Part shown: positions 22,679 through 32,199 of the stretch, one piece after another
Layout: each line of letters starts with the position of its first letter
Position numbering within the stretch: the stretch's first letter is position 1
NCBI RefSeq assembly: GCF_029626225.1
Contig: NZ_JARUBP010000001.1
Coordinates: 1,364,001-1,428,000 of the forward strand
Direction: 5' to 3'
Source: Asanoa sp. WMMD1127
GTDB lineage: Bacteria > Actinomycetota > Actinomycetes > Mycobacteriales > Micromonosporaceae
Length of the DNA: 64,000 nt
Position numbers and translations under genes: made by a program
The notes under the pieces: model-generated
The model's input: only the letters and a program-made list of their open reading frames with translations
Told to the model about the DNA's origin: nothing
Databases searched by the model: none

Positions 22679-25051
22679 TCAGACGTTCACCCGCTCCGTC
22701 TCGGACGCGCCCGTGCCCTCATCGGCTTTTCCCGAATCGGCCTCCGAGATGGCCACCGGCTTGCGCTTGCTGAACAGCACCGCGCCGACGATGACCGCGA
22801 CCGCGACGACGGCGATGCCGACCCGCAGACCGGTGTTGGCGTCGTCGCCGACGCTGAACGTGATGACGGCCGGGGCGATCAGCAGCGCGACCAGGTTCAT
22901 CACCTTGATCAGCGGGTTGATCGCCGGGCCGGCGGTGTCCTTGAACGGGTCACCGACGGTGTCGCCGATGACGGTCGCGGCGTGCGCCTCGGAGCCCTTG
23001 CCGCCGTAGTGGCCGTCCTCGACCAGCTTCTTCGCGTTGTCCCAGGCGCCACCGGAGTTGGCCAGGAACACGGCCATCAGCGTGCCCGCGCCGATCGCAC
23101 CGGCCAGGTAGGAGGCCAGCGCGCCGGCACCGAGGCCGAAGCCGACGGCGATCGGCGCGAGGATCGCCAGCAGACCCGGGGTGAGCAGCTCGCGCTGCGC
23201 GTCGCGGGTGCAGATGTCGACGACCTTGCCGTACTCGGGCCGCTGGGTGCGGTCCATGATGCCCGGGAACTCCCGGAACTGGCGACGGACCTCGACCACC
23301 ACGGCGCCGGCGGACCGGGCCACCGCGTTGATCGCCAGACCGGAGAAGAGGAACACCACCGCGGCGCCGACGATCAGGCCGACCAGGTTCCGCGGGTTGC
23401 TGATGTTCAGCAGGTTGAGGATGTAGTTGTCGACGTCCGCGATGCCCGCGTCGGTCAGCGACGTCGCCACCGAGCTCGTGTACGAGCCGAACAGCGCGGT
23501 CGCGGCGAGGACGGCCGTAGCGATCGCGATGCCCTTGGTGATGGCCTTCGTGGTGTTGCCGACCGCGTCGAGCTCGGTCAGCGTCTTCGCGCCGGCCTCG
23601 TCGATGTCGCCGGACATCTCGGCGATGCCCTGCGCGTTGTCGGAGATCGGGCCGAAGGTGTCCATCGCGACGATGACGCCGACCGTGGTCAGCAGGCCGA
23701 TGCCGGCCAGCGCGACCGCGAACAGCGACAGGATCAGCGAACCGCCACCCAGCAGGAACGCGCCGAACACGCCGGCGCCGATCAGCAGCGCGGAGTAGAC
23801 GGCCGACTCGAGACCCACACTGATGCCGGCGAGCACGACGGTGGCCGCACCGGTCTGCGAGCTCTTGCCGATGTCCTGCACCGGACGCCGCTCGACCTCG
23901 GTGAAGTAGCCGGTCAGCGCCTGGATGGCGGCGGCCAGCACGATGCCGATGACGACGGCGCCGATCGCGACCCAGCGCGGGTCGCGGGTGATGCCGGCGA
24001 TCTCGGGCGACACGCCGTTGAACTCGGCGAACGACGGCTTGAGGTAGAACCAGGAGACGACCGCGACCGCGACCGCGGAGATCGCCGCCGAGATGTAGAA
24101 CGCGCGGTTGATCGCCTGCAGGCCGTTGCGGTCGCTCGCGCGCAGCCGGGTGATGAACACGCCGACGATCGCGATGATCGCGCCGATGGCCGAGACGATC
24201 AGGGGGAACACCAGGCCGTCCTCGCCGAACGCGGCCCGGCCCAGGATCAGGGCGGCGACCAGGGTCACGGCGTACGACTCGAACAGGTCGGCCGCCATGC
24301 CGGCGCAGTCACCGACGTTGTCGCCCACGTTGTCGGCGATCGTCGCCGCGTTGCGCGGGTCGTCCTCCGGGATGCCCTGCTCGACCTTGCCGACCAGGTC
24401 GGCGCCGACGTCGGCGGCCTTGGTGAAGATGCCGCCGCCGACCCGCATGAACATGGCGAGCAGCGCGGCGCCGAAGCCGAAGCCCTCGAGCACCGTCGGG
24501 GCGTCGCCCTTGTAGAGCAGCACGACGACGGTCGCGCCGACCAGGCCGAGGCCGACGGTCAGGAAGCCGACGACACCGCCCGTGCGGAATGCGATCTGCA
24601 TCGCCTTCTCACGGCCGCCCTCGGCCTCGCGGGCCGCGGCCGCGACGCGCAGGTTGGCGCGGGTCGCCAGCGCCATGCCGGCGCCACCGATGAACGCGCT
24701 GAACGCCGCGCCGACGATGAAGAACAGCGAGCGCCCGAGCTTGACCAGCGTCTCGTTGCCGTCCGCGCCGTGCACCGGCAGCACGTAGAGCAGGATCACC
24801 GCGATCACAACGAAGATCGCAAGCGTTCTGAACTGGCGGCGCAGGTATGCGGAAGCGCCCTCCTGCACAGCGCCGGCGATGTCCTGCATATTGGTGGTGC
24901 CCTTACCGGTCGCCAGAACCGCCCGCCGCAGCGTGGCCGCGAAGCCAAGCGCCACCAGGGCGATGACCAAGGCGACGATCACGTACGAGAAGTTCGCACC
25001 AGTAAGGGACAGCCCGCCGCCATCGGCGGCCAAGGTCCCGGTCCCGGACAT
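22679..25051 (-). CDS. hppA: Membrane-bound proton-pumping pyrophosphatase
   Basis: 790 residues, about 16 membrane helices. It hydrolyses pyrophosphate and pumps H+ (possibly Na+) across the membrane. The substrate site is clear: DVGADLVGKVEQGIPEDD in the first loop, then NVGDNVGDCAGMAADLFES and a C-terminal acidic cluster around GDTVGDPFKDTAGP. A K+-independent form would have Lys in place of the key Ala near GNTTKAITKG; here both A and K occur close together, so the type is left open. Strong GGAGG before ATG 25051. Topology and length are complete. Confidence 0.96.
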   Translation of the reverse strand: MSGTGTLAADGGGLSLTGANFSYVIVALVIALVALGFAATLRRAVLATGKGTTNMQDIAGAVQEGASAYLRRQFRTLAIFVVIAVILLYVLPVHGADGNETLVKLGRSLFFIVGAAFSAFIGGAGMALATRANLRVAAAAREAEGGREKAMQIAFRTGGVVGFLTVGLGLVGATVVVLLYKGDAPTVLEGFGFGAALLAMFMRVGGGIFTKAADVGADLVGKVEQGIPEDDPRNAATIADNVGDNVGDCAGMAADLFESYAVTLVAALILGRAAFGEDGLVFPLIVSAIGAIIAIVGVFITRLRASDRNGLQAINRAFYISAAISAVAVAVVSWFYLKPSFAEFNGVSPEIAGITRDPRWVAIGAVVIGIVLAAAIQALTGYFTEVERRPVQDIGKSSQTGAATVVLAGISVGLESAVYSALLIGAGVFGAFLLGGGSLILSLFAVALAGIGLLTTVGVIVAMDTFGPISDNAQGIAEMSGDIDEAGAKTLTELDAVGNTTKAITKGIAIATAVLAATALFGSYTSSVATSLTDAGIADVDNYILNLLNISNPRNLVGLIVGAAVVFLFSGLAINAVARSAGAVVVEVRRQFREFPGIMDRTQRPEYGKVVDICTRDAQRELLTPGLLAILAPIAVGFGLGAGALASYLAGAIGAGTLMAVFLANSGGAWDNAKKLVEDGHYGGKGSEAHAATVIGDTVGDPFKDTAGPAINPLIKVMNLVALLIAPAVITFSVGDDANTGLRVGIAVVAVAVIVGAVLFSKRKPVAISEADSGKADEGTGASETERVNV

Positions 25052-25251
25052 CTATGTCCTCCAATAACCGACCAACGCGTCCCGCCGGAGGACTAACCCG
25101 GCCTTGGGACGTCTCCCTGTGGAGAGCAACGACGCACCGACCTGGCGGATGGCGAGGTCAGGGCGTTAGCTGATAACCCGCGTACTCTAGCCGCACACAG
25201 TGTTGACATTCACATCGGCGCGGGGTTGTCGCGCACAAAACGTGATCTCTG

Positions 25252-25689
25252 CTAGCGCCCGACCGGCCAGACCATGCGTACTTCGGTGCCGATGCCGTCG
25301 TCGACGGGACGCACCTGGAGATCTTCGACGAACCCCGCGAGCAGGGCGAACCCGACACCGACGGTCAGCGCCTCGTCGGTCAGCGACTCGTTGGCGAGCT
25401 CGTCCGGGGGCAACGCGGCGATGCCGAGACCAGCCTCGATCGGCGCGCGGTCGATGACCCGGACGATGTAGCTGCCGCCGTCGGACATCTCGACCAGCAC
25501 GAGATCGGTCAGCCCGTACTGCCGGTGCAGCGCGACCGCCCGCGTGCACGCCTCGCCGATCGCGAGCCGCACCTCGTCGAGCAGTTCCTCGGCGACACCG
25601 GCGCGCCGGGCCACCGCCACGCCGACCAGGCGGGCGGTCCGGACGTGCACCGGAGCCGGGGAGAACGAGAGACGAACCGTCGCCATCAC
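25252..25689 (-). CDS. Anti-sigma factor kinase-fold protein partnered with BldG
   Basis: 145 residues of the RsbW/SpoIIAB HATPase fold: N-box region [17 protein letters not shown], a degenerate G1 loop around VRVIDRAP and a late [16 protein letters not shown]. Such proteins bind a sigma factor and phosphorylate the antagonist. It corresponds in position to SCO3548 of Streptomyces, the partner of BldG. The GTG at 25689 overlaps the bldG stop (GTGA); an ATG three bases on is equally possible. Which sigma factor it holds cannot be read here. Confidence 0.85.
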   Translation of the reverse strand: MMATVRLSFSPAPVHVRTARLVGVAVARRAGVAEELLDEVRLAIGEACTRAVALHRQYGLTDLVLVEMSDGGSYIVRVIDRAPIEAGLGIAALPPDELANESLTDEALTVGVGFALLAGFVEDLQVRPVDDGIGTEVRMVWPVGR

Positions 25690-26033
25690 GCGGCCGGACC
25701 GGCCTCGGTCGCCGCTTCGACGGTCGCGAACAGGGGGAAGACCTGGTCGAGGGCGGTGATCCGGAAGATCTTCAGCAGCGGTTCCTTGTCACACACGAGG
25801 CTGAGGCCGCCGCCGGCCTGGCGTAGCCGCTTGAGCGCGCCGACGAGCACCCCCAACCCGGTGGAGTCGAGGAAGTCGACCCGGCCGAGGTCGACGACGA
25901 TCTGGGTCGCCCCGGCGTCGGTCAGCTCGATCAGGCGCTCACGCAGGCGGGGTGCCGTGTAGACGTCGACCTCGCCGCCGACCTCCAGCACGGTGTGCTC
26001 GCCCTGGGTCCGGGTCGAGAGCGACAGCTCCAT
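25686..26033 (-). CDS. bldG: STAS anti-anti-sigma factor, BldG orthologue
   Basis: 115 residues of STAS fold: [11 protein letters not shown] start, [18 protein letters not shown], and the phosphorylation loop [12 protein letters not shown] with the conserved serine that controls partner binding. I recognise close similarity to Streptomyces BldG, needed for aerial growth and antibiotic production. The ATG at 26033 follows GGGAGGCG. It overlaps the anti-sigma gene (GTGA) and is divergent from the helicase gene, the same order as SCO3548-SCO3549-SCO3550. Likely a global switch in development or stress here too. Confidence 0.9.
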   Translation of the reverse strand: MELSLSTRTQGEHTVLEVGGEVDVYTAPRLRERLIELTDAGATQIVVDLGRVDFLDSTGLGVLVGALKRLRQAGGGLSLVCDKEPLLKIFRITALDQVFPLFATVEAATEAGPAA

Positions 26034-26150
26034 CGAACGCCTCCCGCGGTCGTCTGGGTTTCCCTGCGATCTAACCATCGACACGCTGTGTACGCAGCGA
26101 GGACCTGACCCGGCGTCGACTGATCAGTACATCAGTGCGAGAGTGCTTGC

Positions 26151-28727
26151 ATGACCACCGCGGTTGGGGCGCCGGCATCCGTGCTCGCCGGCCTGCTGAC
26201 CCGGCCGCCGGTCACGCATGTCGAAGAGGTGGCGGCCCGGGTCGGCGACACCGTGCCATGGCCGTCGTGGGTGCCACCCTCCGTGATCTCCGCGTACGCG
26301 GACCGGGGCGTTCCTTCGCCGTGGCGGCATCAGGCGGCGGCGGCGACGCTGGCGTTCGAGGGTCAGCACGTGGTGGTCGCGACGGGCACCGCTTCCGGGA
26401 AGTCGCTCGCCTATCAGCTGCCGGCGTTGTCCCGCCTGGTGCTCGATCCGCGGGCCACGGCGCTTTATCTCGCGCCGACCAAGGCGTTGGCCGCGGACCA
26501 GTTACGGTCCGTGGCCGCTTTGGACGTGGAGGGCGTACGCCCGGCGTGTTATGACGGCGACACGCCGCGAGCGGAACGGGAGTGGATCCGCCAGCACTCG
26601 CGTTTCGTCCTGACAAATCCCGACATGTTGCACCGCAGCATCCTGCCGGGGCATGCCGCCTGGGGCACCTTCCTGCGGCGGCTCGCGTTCGTGGTGGTCG
26701 ACGAGTGCCACACCTACCGGGGTGTGTTCGGCTCGCACGTCGCCCACGTGTTGCGGCGGCTGCGGCGGGCGGCGGCGCGCTACGGACGCAGCCCGGTGTT
26801 CGTGCTGGCGTCCGCGACGGCCGGTGACCCCGAGACGGCCGCGGCCCGGCTGACCGGGCTGCGGGTCGAGGCGGTGACCGAGGACGCGTCGCCGCGGGGT
26901 GGCGTGACGTTCGCGTTGTGGGAGCCGCCGCTGGAGTCGGCGTCCTCGTCGGCCACGGTGCGGCGGTCCGCTGTGCGGGAGACGGCGTCGTTGCTGACCG
27001 ACACGGTCGCCGCCGGGGTGCGGACCGTCGCGTTCGTCCGGTCGCGGCGCGGCGCGGAGACGGTGGCGACGGTGGCCCGGCGCTCGTTGGAGGAGATCTC
27101 ACCGTCGCTGGCCTCGCGGGTGGCGGCCTATCGGGCCGGCTACCTGCGCGAGGAGCGGCGGGCGCTGGAAGAGGGCTTGCTGTCCGGCTCGCTGCTCGGT
27201 CTGGCGTCGACCAACGCGCTGGAGTTGGGCGTCGACCTGGTCGGCCTCGACGCGGTGCTGATCTGCGGCTACCCCGGCACGCGGGCGTCGCTGTGGCAGC
27301 AGGCGGGCCGAGCGGGCCGCGCCGGCGGCGACGCGCTGGCCGTGCTGGTGGCCCGCGACGACCCGCTGGACACCTATCTCGTGCACCACCCGGAGGCGCT
27401 GTTCGGCCACCCGGTCGAGGCCACGGTCCTCGACCCGTCCAACCCCTATGTGCTGGGCCCCCAACTGTGCTGCGCGGCGGCCGAGGGCCCGCTGACCCAG
27501 GCTGATCTCTCGCTGTTCGGCCCGGCCGCGGCGCCGGTGCTGGAGGAGCTCGTGGCCGCCGGCCTGCTGCGCCGCCGCCCGTCGGGCTGGTATTGGCGTC
27601 CCTACAAGCGCCCCGAGGTCGACCTGCGCGGCAGCGGCGGCCAACCGATCTGCATCGTCGAGTCGGCCACCGGCCGGCTGTTGGGAATGACCGACGCGGG
27701 CTCGTCCCACTTCATGCTCCACGAGGGCGCGGTCTATCTGCACCAGGGCGCGTCTTTCGTCGTGGACTCCCTGGACTTCGACGACGGCTGCGCGCTGGTG
27801 CACGCGGACGAGCCGGACTACACGACCCACGCCCGCGACGTGACGACGCTGTCGGTGGCCGGGGTCGGTTCGTCGGTGCAGGCGGGCCCGGTCGAGATGC
27901 ACCTGGGCGAGGTCGACGTGACGAGCCAGGTGGTCTCCTACCAACGGCGCCGACTCGGCTCGGGCGAGGTGATCGACACTCGACCGCTGGACCTGCCGCC
28001 GCGCGAGCTGCGTACGGTCGCGGTCTGGTTCACGGTCTCCCCGACCGCCCTCGCCGCCTGCGGAGTGGCCGAAGCGGACATCCCGGGCGCCCTGCACGCA
28101 GCCGAACACGCGGCGATCGGCTTGCTGCCGCTGGTCGCGACCTGCGACCGCTGGGACATCGGCGGCATCTCGACGGCCGCACACCCGGACACCGGCCTAC
28201 CGACGGTCTTCGTCTACGACGGCCACCCGGGCGGCGCCGGCTTCGCGGAACGCGCCTACGCCGCCGCGTCGTCCTGGCTGCAGGCGACCCGCGACGTGAT
28301 CGCCGAATGCGCGTGCGAGGTCGGATGTCCGTCGTGCGTCCAGTCACCGAAGTGCGGCAACGGCAACAACCCACTGGCCAAGGCGGAAGCGGTCAAGCTC
28401 CTGGACGTGGTCCTGACCAACCTCGCAGCCGAGCACCCGCCGGTCGCGGAGGATCCTGGGGTGGCCTCCGCCGTCGATGGCGCGCTTGTAGCTCCGCCGA
28501 CGACCGACCGGCACCCGGATGCGGCTGCCGTTGCAGCGAACGCGGCGAAGGACGCGGGCGCTGAGCCGGCCGCGGTGAGCCCAGCCGGCAACGCTGGCTC
28601 CAAGCCTGCGGTCGCGGCTGGCGGGCCAGCCGGCAACGCCGGCTCCGGGCCCACGGTCGCGGCTGGCGGGCTAGGTCGCGTCTCTCGGATCATGGCCGGG
28701 TCCAGAGCAGGATTCCGGCCAAGGTAA
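26151..28727 (+). CDS. DEAD/DEAH-box helicase (DUF1998), tail truncated by an IS
   Basis: 858 residues as read now. RecA-like domain 1 has Walker A ATGTASGKS (77-85) and DECH (184-187); domain 2 has LASTNALELGVDL and QAGRAGRAG. A C-terminal DUF1998 region holds a four-cysteine cluster (CACEVGCPSC, then C in SPKCGNG; about 719-740). Family members (Rv3649, SCO3550) are 3'-5' DNA helicases linked to repair. At 28674 an IS5-family element enters the alanine/glycine repeat tail; the frame runs 18 codons into it and stops. All catalytic parts precede the insertion, so the protein may still work. Without the IS the protein would be about 1003 residues. Confidence 0.92.
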   Translation: MTTAVGAPASVLAGLLTRPPVTHVEEVAARVGDTVPWPSWVPPSVISAYADRGVPSPWRHQAAAATLAFEGQHVVVATGTASGKSLAYQLPALSRLVLDPRATALYLAPTKALAADQLRSVAALDVEGVRPACYDGDTPRAEREWIRQHSRFVLTNPDMLHRSILPGHAAWGTFLRRLAFVVVDECHTYRGVFGSHVAHVLRRLRRAAARYGRSPVFVLASATAGDPETAAARLTGLRVEAVTEDASPRGGVTFALWEPPLESASSSATVRRSAVRETASLLTDTVAAGVRTVAFVRSRRGAETVATVARRSLEEISPSLASRVAAYRAGYLREERRALEEGLLSGSLLGLASTNALELGVDLVGLDAVLICGYPGTRASLWQQAGRAGRAGGDALAVLVARDDPLDTYLVHHPEALFGHPVEATVLDPSNPYVLGPQLCCAAAEGPLTQADLSLFGPAAAPVLEELVAAGLLRRRPSGWYWRPYKRPEVDLRGSGGQPICIVESATGRLLGMTDAGSSHFMLHEGAVYLHQGASFVVDSLDFDDGCALVHADEPDYTTHARDVTTLSVAGVGSSVQAGPVEMHLGEVDVTSQVVSYQRRRLGSGEVIDTRPLDLPPRELRTVAVWFTVSPTALAACGVAEADIPGALHAAEHAAIGLLPLVATCDRWDIGGISTAAHPDTGLPTVFVYDGHPGGAGFAERAYAAASSWLQATRDVIAECACEVGCPSCVQSPKCGNGNNPLAKAEAVKLLDVVLTNLAAEHPPVAEDPGVASAVDGALVAPPTTDRHPDAAAVAANAAKDAGAEPAAVSPAGNAGSKPAVAAGGPAGNAGSGPTVAAGGLGRVSRIMAGSRAGFRPR
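28583..28672. repeat. 45-bp tandem repeat (two units before the IS)
   Basis: Two 45-bp units (28583-28627, 28628-28672) begin AGCCGGCAACGC and end GGCGGGCC/T, encoding 15 residues (AGNAGS, then GPTVAAGG). A third unit lies at 29597-29641 and a fourth partial one starts at 29642, beyond the insertion element. The IS therefore landed in a unit junction. Confidence 0.9.
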
Positions 28728-29558
28728 GCGCGGCCTGGTAGTGCACGGCGAGTTTGTCGGTGCGCATGGCCAGGCCGCGCCATTGTTTAAGCCGGTTGAT
28801 ACATCGCTCGGCCACGTTGCGTTGCCGGTACGCCTGCGGGTCGAAGGCCGGTGGGCGGCCGCCTCGGCTGCCCCGCCGCCGGCGGTGCGATTTTTGATCG
28901 TCCGGTTGCGGGATCGTCGCGGCGATGCCGCGCTGGCGCAGCCAGCCGCGGATGGCCCGTGACGAGTACGCCTTGTCGGCCAGCACCCGCATCGGGCGTT
29001 GGCGGGGTCGTCCAGGGCCCCGGCGGGGCACCGCGATGGCGTCCATGACGGCGGTGAACTGTGGTGCGTCACCGGCCTGCCCCGCGGTGACGAGCAGGCT
29101 CATCGGCCGGCACCCGGAATCGGCGGCGAGGTGGACCTTCGTGCTCAGACCGCCACGCGAGCGGCCGAGGCCGTGGTCGTCGGGCTCACCGACGCGTGGG
29201 TGTCTTTTCCCGGCCGTAGCCCGGCCGCGTGCTGGTGCGCACGCACGACGGTCGAGTCCACCGCGGCGACGAGCCAGTCCATCTCCCCGGCGGCGTCCGC
29301 GTCGGCCTGCACCGCCGTCAGCAACCGTTGCCACGTGCCGTCGAGAGTCCAGCGGCGAAACCGCGAGTACGCGCCTTTCCACGACCCGAACTCGGTCGGC
29401 AGGTCCCGCCACGGTGACCCGGTGCGGTATTTCCACGCGATCGCCTCGATCACCTCACGGTGATCCGCCCACCGGCCACCGCGCTGCGGCGACCGGTCCG
29501 GCAGATACGGCTCCAACCGCGCCCACATGTCATCAGTGATCCATCGACGAACCGGCAC
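28690..29558 (-). CDS. IS5-family transposase read by -1 frameshift
   Basis: The first frame (29558 to 29145) gives an N-terminal DUF4096-type domain (RRWITDDMWARLEPYLPD) and the first catalytic aspartate in VAAVDSTVVRAHQ. The second frame (open to 28690) gives the second aspartate in VLADKAYSSRAI and the Y-R-E-K signature in YRQRNVAERCINRLK. The frames join at a GGGAAAA heptamer; a -1 slip there makes one DDE transposase of about 289 residues. GTG start. No damage is visible, so the element may be active. Confidence 0.9.
29205..29211 (-). promoter_or_regulatory. Programmed -1 frameshift heptamer
   Basis: On the minus strand the sequence reads G GGA AAA (TTTTCCC on the plus strand), a canonical XXXYYYZ slippery site exactly where the two transposase frames overlap. 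A -1 slip turns GGA-AAA into GGG-AAA and continues as KRHPRVGEP. Confidence 0.8.
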
Positions 29559-29595
29559 CCTGGACCAACGAGTCAGTGATCCGAGAGACGCGCCC

Positions 29596-30086
29596 TAGCC
29601 GGCAACGCTGGCTCCGGGCCCACGGTCGCGGCTGGCGGGTCAGCCGGCAACGCCGGCTCGGAGCAGGTGGCGAGTGCGAAGGTCCCCGGGGCGTCGACCG
29701 GCGTTCGGCGCAGGCGTGGTTCGGCCGCCGCGAAGCGCGCCGGAGCCCACACCGCTCACACGACCGACCCGGCGGCCGCTGCCGCGGATGCTGGCGCCGC
29801 GGCGCCGCGCGTGCCGAAGGCGCGGGCCAAGTTGGCTCAGCCGTCGACCGAGCCGACCACCGAGCCAACCGCCGAGCCGCCGCCGACCGAGGCCGTCGGC
29901 GCCGATGAGGCGGCGCGGCCGGCAGCGACGACGCCCAAGCGTCGGCGGGCCAAACGCACGACCGCCGTCGCACCGGTAAGCCGGCATGAGAGCTCCGTCG
30001 AAGACGACTCGGCCGACGACGCGCCAGCGGCTGGCGCGGCGCGGCCGTCGTTGGCGTTGCGGCCGGCCGGGGACGCGGCGGCCTGA
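29596..30086 (+). pseudogene. Severed C-terminal tail of the helicase
   Basis: From 29596 the same frame as the helicase continues (30086 minus 26151 plus 1 is a multiple of three) with one and a half more copies of the 45-bp repeat, then a low-complexity Ala/Pro/Thr/Lys tail (TEPTTEPTAEPPPTEA; TPKRRRAKRTT) to a stop at 30086. It was the last 160 or so residues of the helicase. An ATG at about 29667 could in principle start a separate peptide, but there is no sign that it is translated. Confidence 0.85.
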
Positions 30087-30125
30087 CCGGTTCCCGGCGG
30101 CCCGCCGACCGGTGATGATGGCGGG

Positions 30126-31247
30126 ATGGTGCCCGCGCCCATCGAACCTTCAGCGCTCGAATCCGCCCTCCGTCCGTTCGGCGAGTCGACGATGCTTCCC
30201 GCGGTCGCCTACCTCAGCGACGACGTGCTGGCCTGGGAACGCCGGCACCTGTTCGCCGGCTCGTGGGTCGCGTTGGGTCGCACGACCGCTCTGGCCGCGC
30301 CCGGCAACCAACGCGCCGTCACCGTAGGCGATGTCGGCGTGCTGCTGACGTTCGACGGCGGCGGACCGCGGGCGTTCGCCAACGTCTGCCGCCACCGCGG
30401 GCACGAGCTGCTGGCCGCCGGCGAGACCGCGGACCGACCGGCGGTGCTCTGCCCGTACCACGGCTGGTCCTATGCCCTGGACGGCCACGTACGGACCGCG
30501 CCCCGGATGGGCCCCTCCTTCGACGCCGACGCGTACGGCCTCGTCGAACTGCCGGCCGTCGACTGGCACGGCTGGCTGTTCGTCAACGCGACCGGCACGG
30601 CCCGGCCGTTCACCGAGCACGTCGGGGCGATGGCCCGCCACGTCGCGCCGTACCGACCGGAGGCGCTGGTCGGCAAGGCCCGCCACGAGTACGAGGCGGC
30701 CGCCAACTGGAAGCTCCTCGTGGAGAACTACCACGAGTGCTACCACTGCCCGCTGATCCACCCTGAACTCTGCGCCGTCTCGCCGCCGAGCTCCGGCAGC
30801 AACTGGCGCGAGCCGGGCGCCTGGGTCGGCGGCTCGATGGACCTGCGCGACCACGCGGAAACGATGTCGCTGGACGGCCGTTCCCACGGCGTCGCACTGG
30901 CCGGTGTCGACCCGCGGCTGGTCCGCTACCTCGGCCTCTTCCCCAATCTGCTCGTCTCGCTGCATCCCGACTACGTCATGACCCACCTCCTCGAACCCCT
31001 GTCACCACAGCGCACCCGGGTCACCTGCGAGTGGCTGTTCCCGGACGAGGTCGCCGACCCCGCGTACGCCGTCGAGTTCTGGGATCTCACCAACCGCCAG
31101 GACTGGGCGGCCTGCGAGTCCGTCCAACGTGGAGTATCGTCACCTCACTTCGTGCCGGGACCGCTGGCGCCCAACGAGAACGCGGTCTACGACTGGGTGT
31201 CGCTCGTCGCCCGCGTTTACCGCGACCCGGCGGCCGAGCTCTCCTGA
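30126..31247 (+). CDS. Rieske oxygenase alpha subunit
   Basis: 373 residues. Rieske [2Fe-2S] motif: C88-x-H90 (NVCRHRGHE) and C109-x2-H112 (LCPYHGWSY). The catalytic non-heme iron site follows in ENYHECYHCPLIHPEL (His203, His207). Such enzymes hydroxylate aromatics or demethylate quaternary amines (the choline monooxygenase/glycine-betaine type has this length and motif spacing). No reductase or beta-subunit gene is adjacent; the ferredoxin-reductase-type gene at 2413 is 28 kb away. Substrate not readable. ATG 30126, 39 bp after the helicase remnant. Confidence 0.88.
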   Translation: MVPAPIEPSALESALRPFGESTMLPAVAYLSDDVLAWERRHLFAGSWVALGRTTALAAPGNQRAVTVGDVGVLLTFDGGGPRAFANVCRHRGHELLAAGETADRPAVLCPYHGWSYALDGHVRTAPRMGPSFDADAYGLVELPAVDWHGWLFVNATGTARPFTEHVGAMARHVAPYRPEALVGKARHEYEAAANWKLLVENYHECYHCPLIHPELCAVSPPSSGSNWREPGAWVGGSMDLRDHAETMSLDGRSHGVALAGVDPRLVRYLGLFPNLLVSLHPDYVMTHLLEPLSPQRTRVTCEWLFPDEVADPAYAVEFWDLTNRQDWAACESVQRGVSSPHFVPGPLAPNENAVYDWVSLVARVYRDPAAELS

Positions 31248-31252
31248 CGTGC

Positions 31253-31735
31253 TCACGACGGCCAGCCGACCGGCCCAGCCCGAGCCCGCGCCGTCGCGGC
31301 CCGCAGCACACCGCCTGGTGGCAGCCGGACGATGACCTCCACGGCCACCACGATCTCGAAGCCGTGGACGACGCAGCTGGTCACCCGACCGCCGTTGGCG
31401 CCGGCGATCTCGCCGGCACGGGCGCACGCGGCCGCCGGTCCTTCCAGCGTGCGGGCCGCACCGGCGAGCGCGCCGAAGTCGGCCGCCGTCTGCGCGCGAT
31501 GCCGACCGACCGCGGCCACGCCGACCGCCGCGCACGCCATGCCGAGCAGCACGAACGCCAACCCGACGGCCAGCACCCACACCGTCGCCGCGCCGCTGTC
31601 GCGGGGCCGAGCGCTCACCCCGGGAGATCGTCGCCACACCATCGCCGCGCCATCGTCGTGAGGCCGTGGACTCGCCCCGGGAGATCGTCCCCACAACGTC
31701 GCCGCGCCGCCGTCGCGATGCCGAGCACTCACCAT
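31253..31735 (-). CDS. TadE-like protein of the Rv3654c type
   Basis: 160 residues. After an arginine-rich N-terminus (about 45 residues) comes GAATVWVLAVGLAFVLLGMA, a pilin-like helix of the TadE/RecA-secretion neighbourhood, then ADFGALAGAARTLEG and a C-terminal beta region with two cysteines. It is the last gene of the tad operon, equivalent to Rv3654c, and its start overlaps the preceding gene by 7 bp. A minor component of the Flp-type pilus or its export machine is likely. The long N-terminal extension repeats RPRDSGAA-like text and may mean that the true start lies further in. Confidence 0.78.
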   Translation of the reverse strand: MVSARHRDGGAATLWGRSPGASPRPHDDGAAMVWRRSPGVSARPRDSGAATVWVLAVGLAFVLLGMACAAVGVAAVGRHRAQTAADFGALAGAARTLEGPAAACARAGEIAGANGGRVTSCVVHGFEIVVAVEVIVRLPPGGVLRAATARARAGPVGWPS

Positions 31736-32199
31736 GAAAGATCGGCCTCCTCGGGTTCGCGGGCAGCCACCGCGGTCGCCGACACCTCGATCGGCGGCAG
31801 GCGCGTGCCGGCGACGCGGGCCGGTGCGCGCACCGTTGCGGTGACGGTGTCGCCGCTGATCTCGACGGTGACGGTGGCGCCGTCGGGCGCGACGTGCGTT
31901 GCCGACAGTCCGCCGGCCTGGCCTCGGGCGGCGGCCAGCGCCGCGTCGCGGGCGGCGTCAGCGCACTGCAGTTTGGTTTGGGTGGCCGCGACCGCGGCGA
32001 CGCCGACGAAGAGCAGCAGCACCAACGCCGGTGTGGCGGCTGCCATCTCTGCCGTTGTCGAACCGCGGTCGCGGCCACGGCCCGTCCACCGCGACCACGT
32101 CCGGTCGCGCCGGCCCCGGAGGACTCCCGGCGGCGTCGGAGGTTCACCGCACGGGAGTCGACGCGCCGGTACGGGTCGCATGCGACGGGCCCTGGCCAT
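31729..32199 (-). CDS. TadE-family minor pilin (Rv3655c type)
   Basis: 156 residues. A basic N-terminus precedes DRGSTTAEMAAATPALVLLLFVGVA, the TadE hallmark in which a glutamate follows Thr-Thr-Ala just before the hydrophobic helix. The C-terminal half is beta-rich. The ATG at 32199 shares one base with the stop of the DUF4244 pilin gene (TGATG), so translation is coupled. It would be an inner-membrane or pilus-tip component of the tad system. Confidence 0.85.
   Translation of the reverse strand: MARARRMRPVPARRLPCGEPPTPPGVLRGRRDRTWSRWTGRGRDRGSTTAEMAAATPALVLLLFVGVAAVAATQTKLQCADAARDAALAAARGQAGGLSATHVAPDGATVTVEISGDTVTATVRAPARVAGTRLPPIEVSATAVAAREPEEADLSW

Larger units (their letters stand above)
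28674..29595 (-). mobile_element. IS5-family insertion sequence, 922 bp
   Basis: Terminal inverted repeats: GGTCGCGTCTCTCGGATCA (28674-28692) and the complement of 29577-29595 (GGGCGCGTCTCTCGGATCA), 18 of 19 identical. TA is duplicated at both ends (28672-28673 and 29596-29597) inside a CTAG target, as in the IS427 group. One transposase in two overlapping frames fills it. With the TA duplication it adds 924 bp, a multiple of three, so the host frame is kept on both sides. Confidence 0.93.

Noticed and set aside
22532-25096. 854-codon frame antisense to hppA
   Set aside because: Asp/Arg/Gln-rich shadow of a membrane protein gene with no recognisable motif.
28583-29686. CRISPR-like direct repeats
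   Set aside because: Units are contiguous, in-frame and interrupted by an IS; there are no unique spacers.
29667-30086. Independent 139-codon gene after the IS
   Set aside because: Same frame and repeat as the helicase; better explained as its severed tail.
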